Source: Calditrichota bacterium
GTDB lineage: Bacteria > Calditrichota > Calditrichia > RBG-13-44-9 > J042
Assembly: GCA_013150955.1 (NCBI GenBank)
Contig: JAADJD010000059.1
Coordinates: 46,857 to 110,856, forward strand
Length of the DNA stretch: 64,000 nucleotides
Direction: 5' to 3'
The translations under genes and the position numbers were made by a program. The stretch's first letter is position 1, and every line of letters begins with the position of its first letter. Under the pieces are notes generated by a model. That model ran no database searches. It saw nothing but the letters and a program-made list of their open reading frames with translations, and was not told the origin of the DNA. Shown here piece by piece: positions 39,664 through 48,294 of the stretch.

Positions 39664-40737
39664 TCAGGACTTTTCCGGGGGTTTGGATTTGTCTTCTGGA
39701 ATCAATCCCAACGCTTTGGCCCGTTTTGTCCACAATTGGCGTGCCAGCACCTGCATGTCTTCGGTGACGTCAGTTTCGTCTACAATTTCAATGCCTAAAA
39801 GCGTTTCCACCACATCTTCCATGGTCACAATGCCCGCTATGCTTCCGTATTCATCAATCACCAGTTTAATGTGTTCGCGCTGGTTTAGAAATTGTTCGAA
39901 AACATAGAGCAACGGAACCACCTCGGGCACCACTTTTAACTTGCGCCCCAGGGCACGAAGCGGGGTGTCGTAACGCTCGCGAGATGCCTCCCGCATGATG
40001 TCCTTATGCATGACGTAGGCGTGAATGTCCTCGGGGGTTTTCTCGTAAATGGGGATCCGGGAGAACTTTATTTCAGGATACTTTTTCAGGACTTCTCCCA
40101 CCGTCATGTCTGCCGGCAGGGTAAACATCACCGTGTGGGGAGTCATGATGTCCTTTACCTTCAGTTTGCGCACCCCCAGAAGGTTCTTTAACAGACGGTA
40201 CTCCTGTTCACTGAAGACGCCTTCCTTTTTGGCCAGAACAGCCATGGCGCGTAATTCCTCCCGACTGACATTGGCGGTGTGTTTTTCGGAGGATAGCCAG
40301 CTGGCGATTTTTTGGGACATCAGCACCAGGGGATAAAATAGCCAGACCATCACCAGCAGCACCGGCGCCGTAAAGGTGGCCAGCTTTTGCCAGTACAGGG
40401 CGCCCAGGGTTTTGGGGATGATCTCGGAAAACACCAGGATCAGAAAGGTCAGCACCGCAGAAGTGACGGCGACATAGCCACTGCCGAAGACCACCAGCGC
40501 CTGCGCCCCCACACCCGCTGCTCCCACGGTATGGGCAATGGTGTTTAAGCTGAGGATGGCTGCTAAAGGCCGTTCGATGTTTGTTTTAAGGTGTCGGAGG
40601 GTGGCGCCCATGCGATGGGATTTTTGCTCCAGCGTTTCCACAAAACTTGGGGTGACCGACAAAATGACCGCCTCCAGCAACGAACACAGGAAAGATACGC
40701 CCAGTGCCAGGAATAAATAAAACAGGAGCAATGTCAT
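39664..40737 (-). CDS. CNNM/CorC-family transporter (hemolysin-like, CBS domains)
   Basis: LCSLLEAVILSVTPSFVE, FSEIIPKTLGA, VKDIMTPHTVMFTLP, VIDEYGSIAGIVTMEDVVETLLG. Confidence 0.9.
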   Translation of the reverse strand: MTLLLFYLFLALGVSFLCSLLEAVILSVTPSFVETLEQKSHRMGATLRHLKTNIERPLAAILSLNTIAHTVGAAGVGAQALVVFGSGYVAVTSAVLTFLILVFSEIIPKTLGALYWQKLATFTAPVLLVMVWLFYPLVLMSQKIASWLSSEKHTANVSREELRAMAVLAKKEGVFSEQEYRLLKNLLGVRKLKVKDIMTPHTVMFTLPADMTVGEVLKKYPEIKFSRIPIYEKTPEDIHAYVMHKDIMREASRERYDTPLRALGRKLKVVPEVVPLLYVFEQFLNQREHIKLVIDEYGSIAGIVTMEDVVETLLGIEIVDETDVTEDMQVLARQLWTKRAKALGLIPEDKSKPPEKS

Positions 40738-41666
40738 CGTTGTTTATGTTCCTCTGTTTTTGTTTTCTCTTTATTTATGCCCCTCAAATGTAATATGCAG
40801 TACGGTGAAATAAACGCCCGAAATATTGTTTCCTCCCACGCCCGGCCCCGGTCAGGAGCGAAGCCGATCGCCGATTCCGGGTGAATTTTGATGACCTCAC
40901 TGGATGCCATCGGCGCTGGCGATGGGTACAGCCGATTGTATGGCCCATTGGGCTGTCATGGGATCTTCGGGAATGATCTGGTTGTGTTGAATTTTTGTCC
41001 GGTGGTGCTTCCTTCGACCGCGCGATGATTCACATCTGGATAGATGCATTTCGATCCCCCTTTGTCGGCAATTCCATTGATTGTTTCTTTTGGCGTTCGG
41101 ATACCCATTGGAGAGGGCATGAAGAATGTCGGCCTGCACACTTGCCTTCAATTTCCGATTGCGTTTCGATTGGGGTCGATGGTTTGATGAGGATGTGTCC
41201 ATTTTATGAAAGCCGGTTTTTTTCTAAGATTCAGCAATTGAATCTAACAAAAATATTTTCGTTGATTCTACCTTTTCTTCCACGGCCGACCGTAAATCGC
41301 TTTCCCATTAACGTTTTAGTTTTATTTTACCCTTCAAAATTAAAAATTTTTCCACATTTTTACGAATGGAAAAACCATTGCCCGTCCAAAGGAAGTTTTA
41401 ACACCAACGTCACCCTGGCAGATTGTAAAATTAATGGAATCGCCTGCTGAAGTGAATCGGTTCAGCGCCCTTGTTGGGTTGAATGCCATCGAAAAATGAC
41501 CGCAGCCAAAGAAGGAGCAATTGGTGTCTAAATGAGTTTCCTGGAACAGTGATGCAGTGCGTAATATTTTTAATATCTTGACACCATATTGTCGGGATAT
41601 TAAATTCTTGGGCTTCAAAAGCGAGAGAAATAGGGACGAAAATTAAAATTTGGGAGTTGTGCATCC

Positions 41667-41981
41667 ATGTATGCGATTGTGGAGATTGCCGGTAAGCAGT
41701 TTCGGGTCGAAAAGGACATGCAATTAAAGGTGCCCCTGTTGCATCGGGAAGTGGGCGAAAAGGTGGAATTCGATCGGGTGCTGTTGATGGGCGATGAAAA
41801 TGGCGTCAAAGTCGGTCGTCCGGTGGTTGAAGGCGTGAAGGTCATGGCAACGGTGGTGGAAAACGGGCGTGAAAAGAAGATCATTGTATTCAAGAAGAAA
41901 CGCCGTAAGGGATATCGGAAAAAACGCGGACACCGGCAACATTTTACGCGCATAAAAGTTGAAGATATTGTGACCGCTTAA
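41667..41981 (+). CDS. rplU: 50S ribosomal protein L21
   Basis: [17 protein letters not shown]...[26 protein letters not shown]. Confidence 0.97.
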   Translation: MYAIVEIAGKQFRVEKDMQLKVPLLHREVGEKVEFDRVLLMGDENGVKVGRPVVEGVKVMATVVENGREKKIIVFKKKRRKGYRKKRGHRQHFTRIKVEDIVTA

Positions 41982-41998
41982 TTTTTGGAGGTGAGATT

Positions 41999-42256
41999 AT
42001 GGCACATAAAAAAGGACAGGGCAGTTCCCGGAACGGTCGCGACAGCCAATCCAAACGCCTGGGGGTAAAGGCCTTTGGGGGAGAATTTGTGACCGCCGGA
42101 AGCATTCTGGTTCGACAACGGGGAACCAAATTTCATCCCGGAAACAATGTGGGGCGTGGTGGTGACGACACCCTGTTTGCCTTGATTGATGGCATTGTCA
42201 AATTTGAACGCAAGGACAAGAAGCGCCTGAAGGTTAGCGTATATCCGGTGAGCTAA
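41999..42256 (+). CDS. rpmA: 50S ribosomal protein L27
   Basis: [61 protein letters not shown]. Confidence 0.98.
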   Translation: MAHKKGQGSSRNGRDSQSKRLGVKAFGGEFVTAGSILVRQRGTKFHPGNNVGRGGDDTLFALIDGIVKFERKDKKRLKVSVYPVS

Positions 42257-42279
42257 GTATCAAACCGCCTGAAGAGGAA

Positions 42280-42306
42280 AGGGAATCCACTGGATTCCCT
42301 TTTTTA
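42280..42306 (+). terminator. Intrinsic terminator after rpmA
   Basis: AGGGAATCC-ACT-GGATTCCCT-TTTTT. Confidence 0.88.
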
Positions 42307-42341
42307 TTTCCACCGAAACCACATAACAAAAGGAGGCCACC

Positions 42342-43022
42342 ATGCCAAAGCTTACGTTTTTGGGTCACGCGGCTTTCTTGATTGAAGGTGACAAAGGCAG
42401 GTTGATTATCGATCCTTTCCTGGAGGGCAATCCCAAAGCCACCCTGAAACCCACCGATGTGCAGGTAGATTACGTGTTGCTGACCCATGGGCACGGCGAC
42501 CATCTGGGCGATGCCATAGCGATTGCAAAGGCCAACAATGCCACCGTTATTGCCCCCTTCGAACTGGCCACCTATTGTCAGAATCAGGGGGTGGAAAAAG
42601 TGCATCCCATGCACATTGGGGGTGGCTATGACTTCCCCTTTGGACGTGTGAAACTCACCATTGCCCATCATGGATCCATGACACCGGATGGCACCTATGC
42701 CGGAAATCCCTGCGGATTTTTAATCACCATGGATGGAAAAACCATTTACCACGCGGGAGACACAGGTCTGTTTTACGATATGAAACTGATTGGCGAAATG
42801 CACAAGATTGACGTTGCCCTTTTGCCCATCGGGGATAATTTTACCATGGGTGTGGAGGATGCGGTCAAGGCAACCGAATTTTTGCAACCGCGATTGGTGG
42901 TACCCATGCATTACCAGACGTTCGACGTCATTGCCGTGGAACCGGAACAGTTCGTTAAGCAGGTGACCTCGAAAGGATTTAATGCCAAAGTTGTACCTCC
43001 CGGAGAATCGTTTGAAATTTAG
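42342..43022 (+). CDS. Metal-dependent hydrolase, UPF0173 family (MBL fold)
   Basis: FLGHAAFLIEGDKGRLIIDPFL, LLTHGHGDHLGDA, YHAGDTGLF, PMHYQTFD. Confidence 0.92.
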   Translation: MPKLTFLGHAAFLIEGDKGRLIIDPFLEGNPKATLKPTDVQVDYVLLTHGHGDHLGDAIAIAKANNATVIAPFELATYCQNQGVEKVHPMHIGGGYDFPFGRVKLTIAHHGSMTPDGTYAGNPCGFLITMDGKTIYHAGDTGLFYDMKLIGEMHKIDVALLPIGDNFTMGVEDAVKATEFLQPRLVVPMHYQTFDVIAVEPEQFVKQVTSKGFNAKVVPPGESFEI

Positions 43023-43048
43023 TGCATTGGAGATGCAGCAGGATATGG

Positions 43049-43077
43049 CCGGACCTCATTTGGGGTCCGGTTTTTTT
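43049..43077 (+). terminator. Intrinsic terminator after UPF0173 gene
   Basis: CCGGACC-loop-GGTCCGG-TTTTTTT. Confidence 0.85.
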
Positions 43078-43124
43078 ATCCCGGATAATGTATTATCGCC
43101 CGGCTTATTTGAGATTTCATATTA

Positions 43125-43291
43125 TCCCAAATAAAGCGTTAAACCACGAATCACACGAATGAAACCAAAAAATATCTACAAAATCGCGAATAAACCCTTG
43201 AACACATTTTCACCCAGACACAATTTAATGTATTTTATTGGTTTTATTTGTGTTAATTCGTGTCATTCGTAGGCTATTGTTTAATCTGGGA
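43125..43291 (+). repeat. Dispersed palindromic element
   Basis: TCCCAAATAAAGCGTTAAACCACGAATCACACGAATG...TTCGTGTCATTCGTAGGCTATTGTTTAATCTGGG. Confidence 0.87.
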
Positions 43292-43336
43292 TTATGAAAA
43301 CCGGATTCTGCATTCGTGATCTAATGCAGAATTTGA

Positions 43337-44326
43337 GTGCCTCCCCTCGACTTCCTTCCCCGAAAAATCCGTTGGAAATTTTTGGGAATGGGGTTAAGTT
43401 TTTACATGATGAGATACCGGATTACAGGCATACAGAAGTTGCAGAACCAGTTATTTACGGATATTTCGGTAGGTCTGGAAAATGGCGGACTGGCGTTGCT
43501 GGCCCGAAAATATGGAGCCATCTGCGACCGCTATTTGCGGATGAGTCGCACGGTGGCCTGGCACGAACTTACCGTGGCTTCCCGGGCGGCTCTGTTGAAT
43601 ATCGAGGGATGGTTGCACTGGCTTCAGGGGAAGGATCATCGCTTTGTGCAGTTGCAGAGAATCTTTGAGTCCCAGCGGGTGGTGTTATCACCGCGCTTCC
43701 GGAAGTTGCCCATTCTGCTGAAGATTCGGCCGGGGGAAAAATTGTACCACTCCATTAAACTGGTGGGGCATTTCATCCTGGTGGAAATTTCCCTCCTGAC
43801 CTTTGAGTGGAACGTTCAGTATTTCGAAGCGCTGGCACGGTTGCTGTTTCAAAAGCTTTCCCGACGAAAAATTCCCCGGGAAATCCTGCATCAATTTTAT
43901 GCCCTGCAGGAAGAAGAACTAAGCCGTTCCCCCCGAATGGCGGCCACGGTCGGTTCCGATCCCCGTCTGGAACGACTGTTTGATGAGTTGAATCACGCCT
44001 ATTTTAACGGAAAATTACCAAAACCCCGAATAAAGTGGAGTGCCCGGGTGGGAAGACGCCAGCTGGGGTATTACGATCAGGTAAAACACGAAATCGGTAT
44101 TAATCCCCTGCTAAGGCATCCGGAAGTGCCCTGGTATGTGCTGGAGAATGTGGTCTACCACGAAATGCTCCATATCTATTATCCCCCGTACATTAAAAAT
44201 GGTCGGCGGGTACAACACGACCGCAAGTTTCGAGCACTGGAACGCCAGTATGTCCATTTCGAAAAGGCCCGACGCTGGATTAAGCATCATTTTCCACAAC
44301 ACCTGAAGCGAGGCTGGATTGATTAA
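43337..44326 (+). CDS. SprT-like zinc metalloprotease-domain protein (exact start uncertain)
   Basis: RLFDELNHAYFNGKLPKPRIKWS, GYYDQVKHEIGINP, VVYHEMLHIYYPP, HDRKFRALERQY. Confidence 0.8.
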   Translation: MPPLDFLPRKIRWKFLGMGLSFYMMRYRITGIQKLQNQLFTDISVGLENGGLALLARKYGAICDRYLRMSRTVAWHELTVASRAALLNIEGWLHWLQGKDHRFVQLQRIFESQRVVLSPRFRKLPILLKIRPGEKLYHSIKLVGHFILVEISLLTFEWNVQYFEALARLLFQKLSRRKIPREILHQFYALQEEELSRSPRMAATVGSDPRLERLFDELNHAYFNGKLPKPRIKWSARVGRRQLGYYDQVKHEIGINPLLRHPEVPWYVLENVVYHEMLHIYYPPYIKNGRRVQHDRKFRALERQYVHFEKARRWIKHHFPQHLKRGWID

Positions 44327-44446
44327 ACAATCGAATGATATGCCCCGATCGGGTTTGTGCCCGACTATTGATAAAAGTTTACGGTACCGGCAGAAGGACT
44401 CCTGGAATGCAGCATCGGTTACCGCATCTTTCTGGATGGTGAGGCG

Positions 44447-46282
44447 ATGAGCAGGGACAAACACACCACCTCCCGCATCGATGAAGACCGGGTGGAGAAG
44501 GTTGCTTACGACCACCGGTTGTTTCTTCGATTGTTGCGCTATGGCAAACCATACGCGTTGCTCATTCTGACAGCCGTGTTCCTGATCATTCTGGCGGCCG
44601 GGCTGGACATCCTGGGCCCTTATTTAACCCGAATTGCGGTGGATCGATATATTCTGATCGGAGATTCGCAGGGGTTGTTGCGCATCGTGTTGCTGTATTT
44701 CATCGTGTTGCTGGGGAGTTTTGGCGTGCGCTACGGGCAAATTTTACTGACCCAGTACATCGGCCAGAAAATGATTTACGACCTGCGGGATCAGATTTTT
44801 ACGCACCTGCAAAAATTGCATCAACAGTTTTTTGATAAAAACCCCGTGGGCCGACTGATGACCCGGGTTACCTCCGATGTGGAATCCCTGAACCAGATGT
44901 TTACTCAGGGCATTGTGATGATCTTTGGCGACGTATTTCTGATTGCCGGCATCGTGGTCATGATGTTGTCCCTGCATACGGGGCTGGCATTGTGGACGCT
45001 TTCGGTTATTCCGCTGTTGTTTCTGGCCTCGTTTTTATTTCGAAAGAAAGTGCGTCGGGCTTACAATCAGATTCGGTTCCACCTGGCGCGGATTAATGCG
45101 TATTTGCAGGAACGGATTTCGGGAATGGCCATTGTGCAGGCGTTTAATCGGGAGGATCGCGATTTCGAGGAATTTAAGGGAATCAACTGGCAATACACGG
45201 AAGCGTTCATCCGCACCATTTTCTATTATGCCTTATTTTATCCCGCCGTGGAGTTGATCAGTGCGCTGGCACTGGCACTGATCATTTTCCGGGGCGGCTG
45301 GCTAATTCAGGATGAGACCGTCACGCTGGGGATTCTGATCGCATTTATTCAGTACACCAAAATGTTTTTTCGCCCCATATCCGATTTGTCTGAAAAATAC
45401 AATATTTTGCAGGGGGCACTGGCTTCGTCCGAGCGGATTTTTAAACTGCTGGATACGCGGCCGGCTATCGTGTCCCCGGTGGGTGGATTTCGCAAAGAGC
45501 GGCTGGAGGGACGGATTCAATTTCGCGGCGTCTGGTTTGCCTATTATGATGAATGGGTGCTCCGGGACATTCATCTGGACATTCCTCCCGGACGGCGGGT
45601 TGCACTGGTGGGACACACGGGGGCCGGGAAAACGACCATGATCCGTTTGATTGGCCGGCTCTACGATGTGCAAAAGGGCCAGATCCTGATCGATGGCGTG
45701 GATGTGCGCGAGTGGGACTTGCAAAATTTGCGCAGTCACATGGCGGTGGTGCTTCAGGATGTCTTCCTTTTTTCGGGAACGGTGTTGGAGAATATTCGTC
45801 TGGGGCGCACCGATATTTCCCGGGAGGCGGTCATCCAAGCGGCGAAGCTGGTTAATGCCCACGACTTTATCCAGAAGTTGCCCGGCGGGTATGATGCGGA
45901 AATCAAGGAGCGGGGGGGCAATCTGTCCATGGGACAAAAACAGCTCCTCAGCCTGGCCCGGGCACTGGTTCTCAATCCCGACATTTTAATCCTGGACGAA
46001 GCCACGGCAAATATCGACAGCGAATCCGAAGCGCTGATCCAGAAGGCCTTGAAAGTGGTGTTGCAAAATCGCACCGCCATTGTCATTGCCCACCGGTTAT
46101 CCACCATCCAGCACATGGATCAAATTGTGGTTTTGCACAAAGGGTGCATTCGCGAAGTGGGGACCCATCAGGAATTGCTACGTCAACGCGGCATTTACTA
46201 CAAGCTTTATCGGCTTCAGTACCAGAAGCGGCGTCCCGCCCGGAAGGTGGTCAAACCCCTCGCAGAAAAAGGAAATCTGTGA
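44447..46282 (+). CDS. ABC transporter, fused permease-ATPase (MsbA/exporter type)
   Basis: Walker A GHTGAGKTTMIRL, LSMGQKQLLSLARAL signature, Walker B ILILDEATANID. Confidence 0.95.
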   Translation: MSRDKHTTSRIDEDRVEKVAYDHRLFLRLLRYGKPYALLILTAVFLIILAAGLDILGPYLTRIAVDRYILIGDSQGLLRIVLLYFIVLLGSFGVRYGQILLTQYIGQKMIYDLRDQIFTHLQKLHQQFFDKNPVGRLMTRVTSDVESLNQMFTQGIVMIFGDVFLIAGIVVMMLSLHTGLALWTLSVIPLLFLASFLFRKKVRRAYNQIRFHLARINAYLQERISGMAIVQAFNREDRDFEEFKGINWQYTEAFIRTIFYYALFYPAVELISALALALIIFRGGWLIQDETVTLGILIAFIQYTKMFFRPISDLSEKYNILQGALASSERIFKLLDTRPAIVSPVGGFRKERLEGRIQFRGVWFAYYDEWVLRDIHLDIPPGRRVALVGHTGAGKTTMIRLIGRLYDVQKGQILIDGVDVREWDLQNLRSHMAVVLQDVFLFSGTVLENIRLGRTDISREAVIQAAKLVNAHDFIQKLPGGYDAEIKERGGNLSMGQKQLLSLARALVLNPDILILDEATANIDSESEALIQKALKVVLQNRTAIVIAHRLSTIQHMDQIVVLHKGCIREVGTHQELLRQRGIYYKLYRLQYQKRRPARKVVKPLAEKGNL

Positions 46283-46311
46283 TTTCGGGCAATTCACGGC
46301 CAACTTTTCTA

Positions 46312-46340
46312 TTGACTCAATTTTGGGCAGGTGTTAAATT
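46312..46340 (+). promoter_or_regulatory. Probable sigma70-type promoter of the orphan acidic gene
   Basis: TTGACT - 17 nt - TAAATT; the -10 box overlaps the track start of ORF 46331. Confidence 0.65.
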
Positions 46341-46363
46341 CACTGAAAATATGGAGGATGGTT

Positions 46364-47719
46364 TTGTCTGAGCGGTTCCAGAAAACGTTTATCTCGGTTC
46401 GGGAGTTTATTGAGAGCTGGGATAAAGAAATTTATGAGCTGAACAATCTCGACTTTTTTATATATTTATTGATTAACCACGTTGGCAATCGTCTGGATCG
46501 TCAATTTTTTACCCCCGATCGACAGAATTCCCCCCTTTTTCTCGATTTTGAAAATCTGGGCACGCTATGTTTTAATCTGGGCGATAGTCTGGAATATTTT
46601 TTACAGGACAATTGCTTCGGTAGCTGCTCCCTGAATTGTCCACTGGATATGGAGAATCGGGTTCAACCGGAGCAGTACGAGGGAAATGACTGGATGCGCC
46701 GACGCATCGATCTGTTACAGTCCTTTCTCAATGGCAACCTGGTTAAGGAGCAGTGCCTGCGGGTGGATATCATGAATCACGTGATTCTGGAAACGCTGAT
46801 GCAGTTTTATTCCGAAGAGCTGGGAGTGGATTTCGGGGAAGATGATGTGGAGATGGTGGAACTGGCGGAGTTTATCGAAAACGTGATGATCGATTTTATC
46901 CGTCTGGAAGGCCAGGGATTGCTGCAACGTCCGTTTGATTCCGCGATGGATTACTTCGAAGAACTGCTGGACATTGACGAGGAGTACACGGGCGAAGATG
47001 AGTGGCAGAACGAAGGTGAGAGCTGGACGGCTTCACCGGCCGAAGATTCCTGGCAGCAGTCGTTTGAAGAAATTTCCCATACCCTGGAGAAATTCCTGGA
47101 AGATTATCAGCTCCAGGCTCCCGATTCCCTGGGATGGATGAGCCATGACATTCACCTGTTTCAAAAATATTTAATGGAAATCGGTGGGGTTTATGATATT
47201 TACGACCTCAAAGATGAGCACATTCTGGAATTTCTGGCCTTCTGGTTGGTTAAAGAATTTGTGATGGAGGATGAGACGCAGGTTCAGCATGTGTTCCGCA
47301 CCATGGCGCGGTTTGTGACCTGGGTATACAACAATTATGGATTGGACTTTCGTCGGCCTTTCCTGGAGTATTACGAACAGGTAAAACGAGAAGTGCCGCG
47401 GGTGATTCGGGCGCTTAACACCTACCTGAATGAATACAACATCTTTGAGGTCATGGTGAATCGGGACAATCCCGAAGTTGAGCAAATCTCCGGATTCTTT
47501 GAAATCAAGCAGTTGCACAGCCGGATTCACAAGTTTATGGATCTGGCGGATGTTCATTTCTTTGCTGAACTGAAGCATGTGCACCTGGATTCATCGGCAT
47601 TTTTGAACTTGCGGCCGGGCGACATTTTGCATGCCACCCTGATGAAACGCGATGGCAACTGGGTGGTGCTGGAAATTCACTATATTTATCCGAATATTGC
47701 CCGCACGTTTATACATTAA
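46364..47719 (+). CDS. Orphan acidic protein; likely TTG start at 46364 (track start 46331 lies in the promoter)
   Basis: Long ORF, GGAGG RBS (46353-46357) 6 nt before TTG (MSERFQKTF...). No family recognised. Confidence 0.7.
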   Translation: MSERFQKTFISVREFIESWDKEIYELNNLDFFIYLLINHVGNRLDRQFFTPDRQNSPLFLDFENLGTLCFNLGDSLEYFLQDNCFGSCSLNCPLDMENRVQPEQYEGNDWMRRRIDLLQSFLNGNLVKEQCLRVDIMNHVILETLMQFYSEELGVDFGEDDVEMVELAEFIENVMIDFIRLEGQGLLQRPFDSAMDYFEELLDIDEEYTGEDEWQNEGESWTASPAEDSWQQSFEEISHTLEKFLEDYQLQAPDSLGWMSHDIHLFQKYLMEIGGVYDIYDLKDEHILEFLAFWLVKEFVMEDETQVQHVFRTMARFVTWVYNNYGLDFRRPFLEYYEQVKREVPRVIRALNTYLNEYNIFEVMVNRDNPEVEQISGFFEIKQLHSRIHKFMDLADVHFFAELKHVHLDSSAFLNLRPGDILHATLMKRDGNWVVLEIHYIYPNIARTFIH

Positions 47720-47728
47720 ATTTTTCTC

Positions 47729-47757
47729 TTGACAGATTGGAAATTTTCAAATATATT
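47729..47757 (+). promoter_or_regulatory. Consensus sigma70-type promoter for candidate sRNA
   Basis: TTGACA - 17 nt - TATATT. Confidence 0.8.
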
Positions 47758-47763
47758 TAAAGC

Positions 47764-47872
47764 GGCAATGGGGCTCTCCCCTCAAAGAAAACCCTCCCTC
47801 CCTTGAAATAATTTGAGATTTGGCCCCATTGCCAGTAAGAGGGACATCCAGACGGATGTCCCTCTTCTTTTT
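47764..47872 (+). ncRNA. Candidate ~109-nt small RNA with CCCTCCCTCCC loop and strong terminator
   Basis: Closing arms GGCAATGGGGCT(47764-47775)/GGCCCCATTGCC(47822-47833); inner CTCAAA/TTTGAG; terminator 47837-47872. Confidence 0.72.
47837..47872 (+). terminator. Intrinsic terminator of candidate sRNA
   Basis: AAGAGGGACATCC-AGAC-GGATGTCCCTCTT-CTTTTT; 13-bp perfect stem. Confidence 0.92.
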
Positions 47873-47928
47873 AGGGAATCCCGGATCACCGGCTTTTCCC
47901 TTTCTTGGATTCACCCAAATTTTTCATT

Positions 47929-48095
47929 AAACCCGGATGATGCATTAGAACCACGAATGACGCGAATGAACACCAATAAAAATAATAAAATGCACTGGAT
48001 TCTATCTGGATGAAAATGTTTTCCCGGATACATTCGCTATTTTGTTGTTTTTTCGAATTCATTCGCGTGACTTGTGGTTTAACACATTATTTGGA
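47929..48095 (-). repeat. Dispersed palindromic element, inverse orientation
   Basis: AACCCGGATGATGCATTAGAACCACGAATGACGCGAATG...CATTCGCGTGACTTGTGGTTTAACACATTATTTGG. Confidence 0.85.
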
Positions 48096-48294
48096 ATGAA
48101 CATCTTAGCATTCTTTGGGGAACAATTCCCCGGTTCTTTCCGGTTACCGAATGATCCCGCTATTGTTCTGAAATCTGGAATAGCGTAATTTTCAGCGGGC
48201 AGGGACAGGGGTGGGCAAGAACGATCGCAATGGGGTGTAACAATCAACCGCTTCTTCCGTAAGTAAGAGTCGAATTGAAACAACTGGAGTTACC

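Noticed and set aside
40897-41202. Minus-strand ORF MDTSSSNHRPQSKRNRK...
   Set aside because: Low-complexity basic composition, no recognisable motif; alternative frames equally open.
47764-47872. Assignment of the candidate sRNA as 6S RNA
   Set aside because: Too short and lacks a symmetrical central bubble by eye; kept only as an alternative to test.
47813-48013. ORF MRFGPIASKRDIQTDVPLLFRE...
   Set aside because: Overlaps the sRNA terminator stem and a dispersed element; no RBS.
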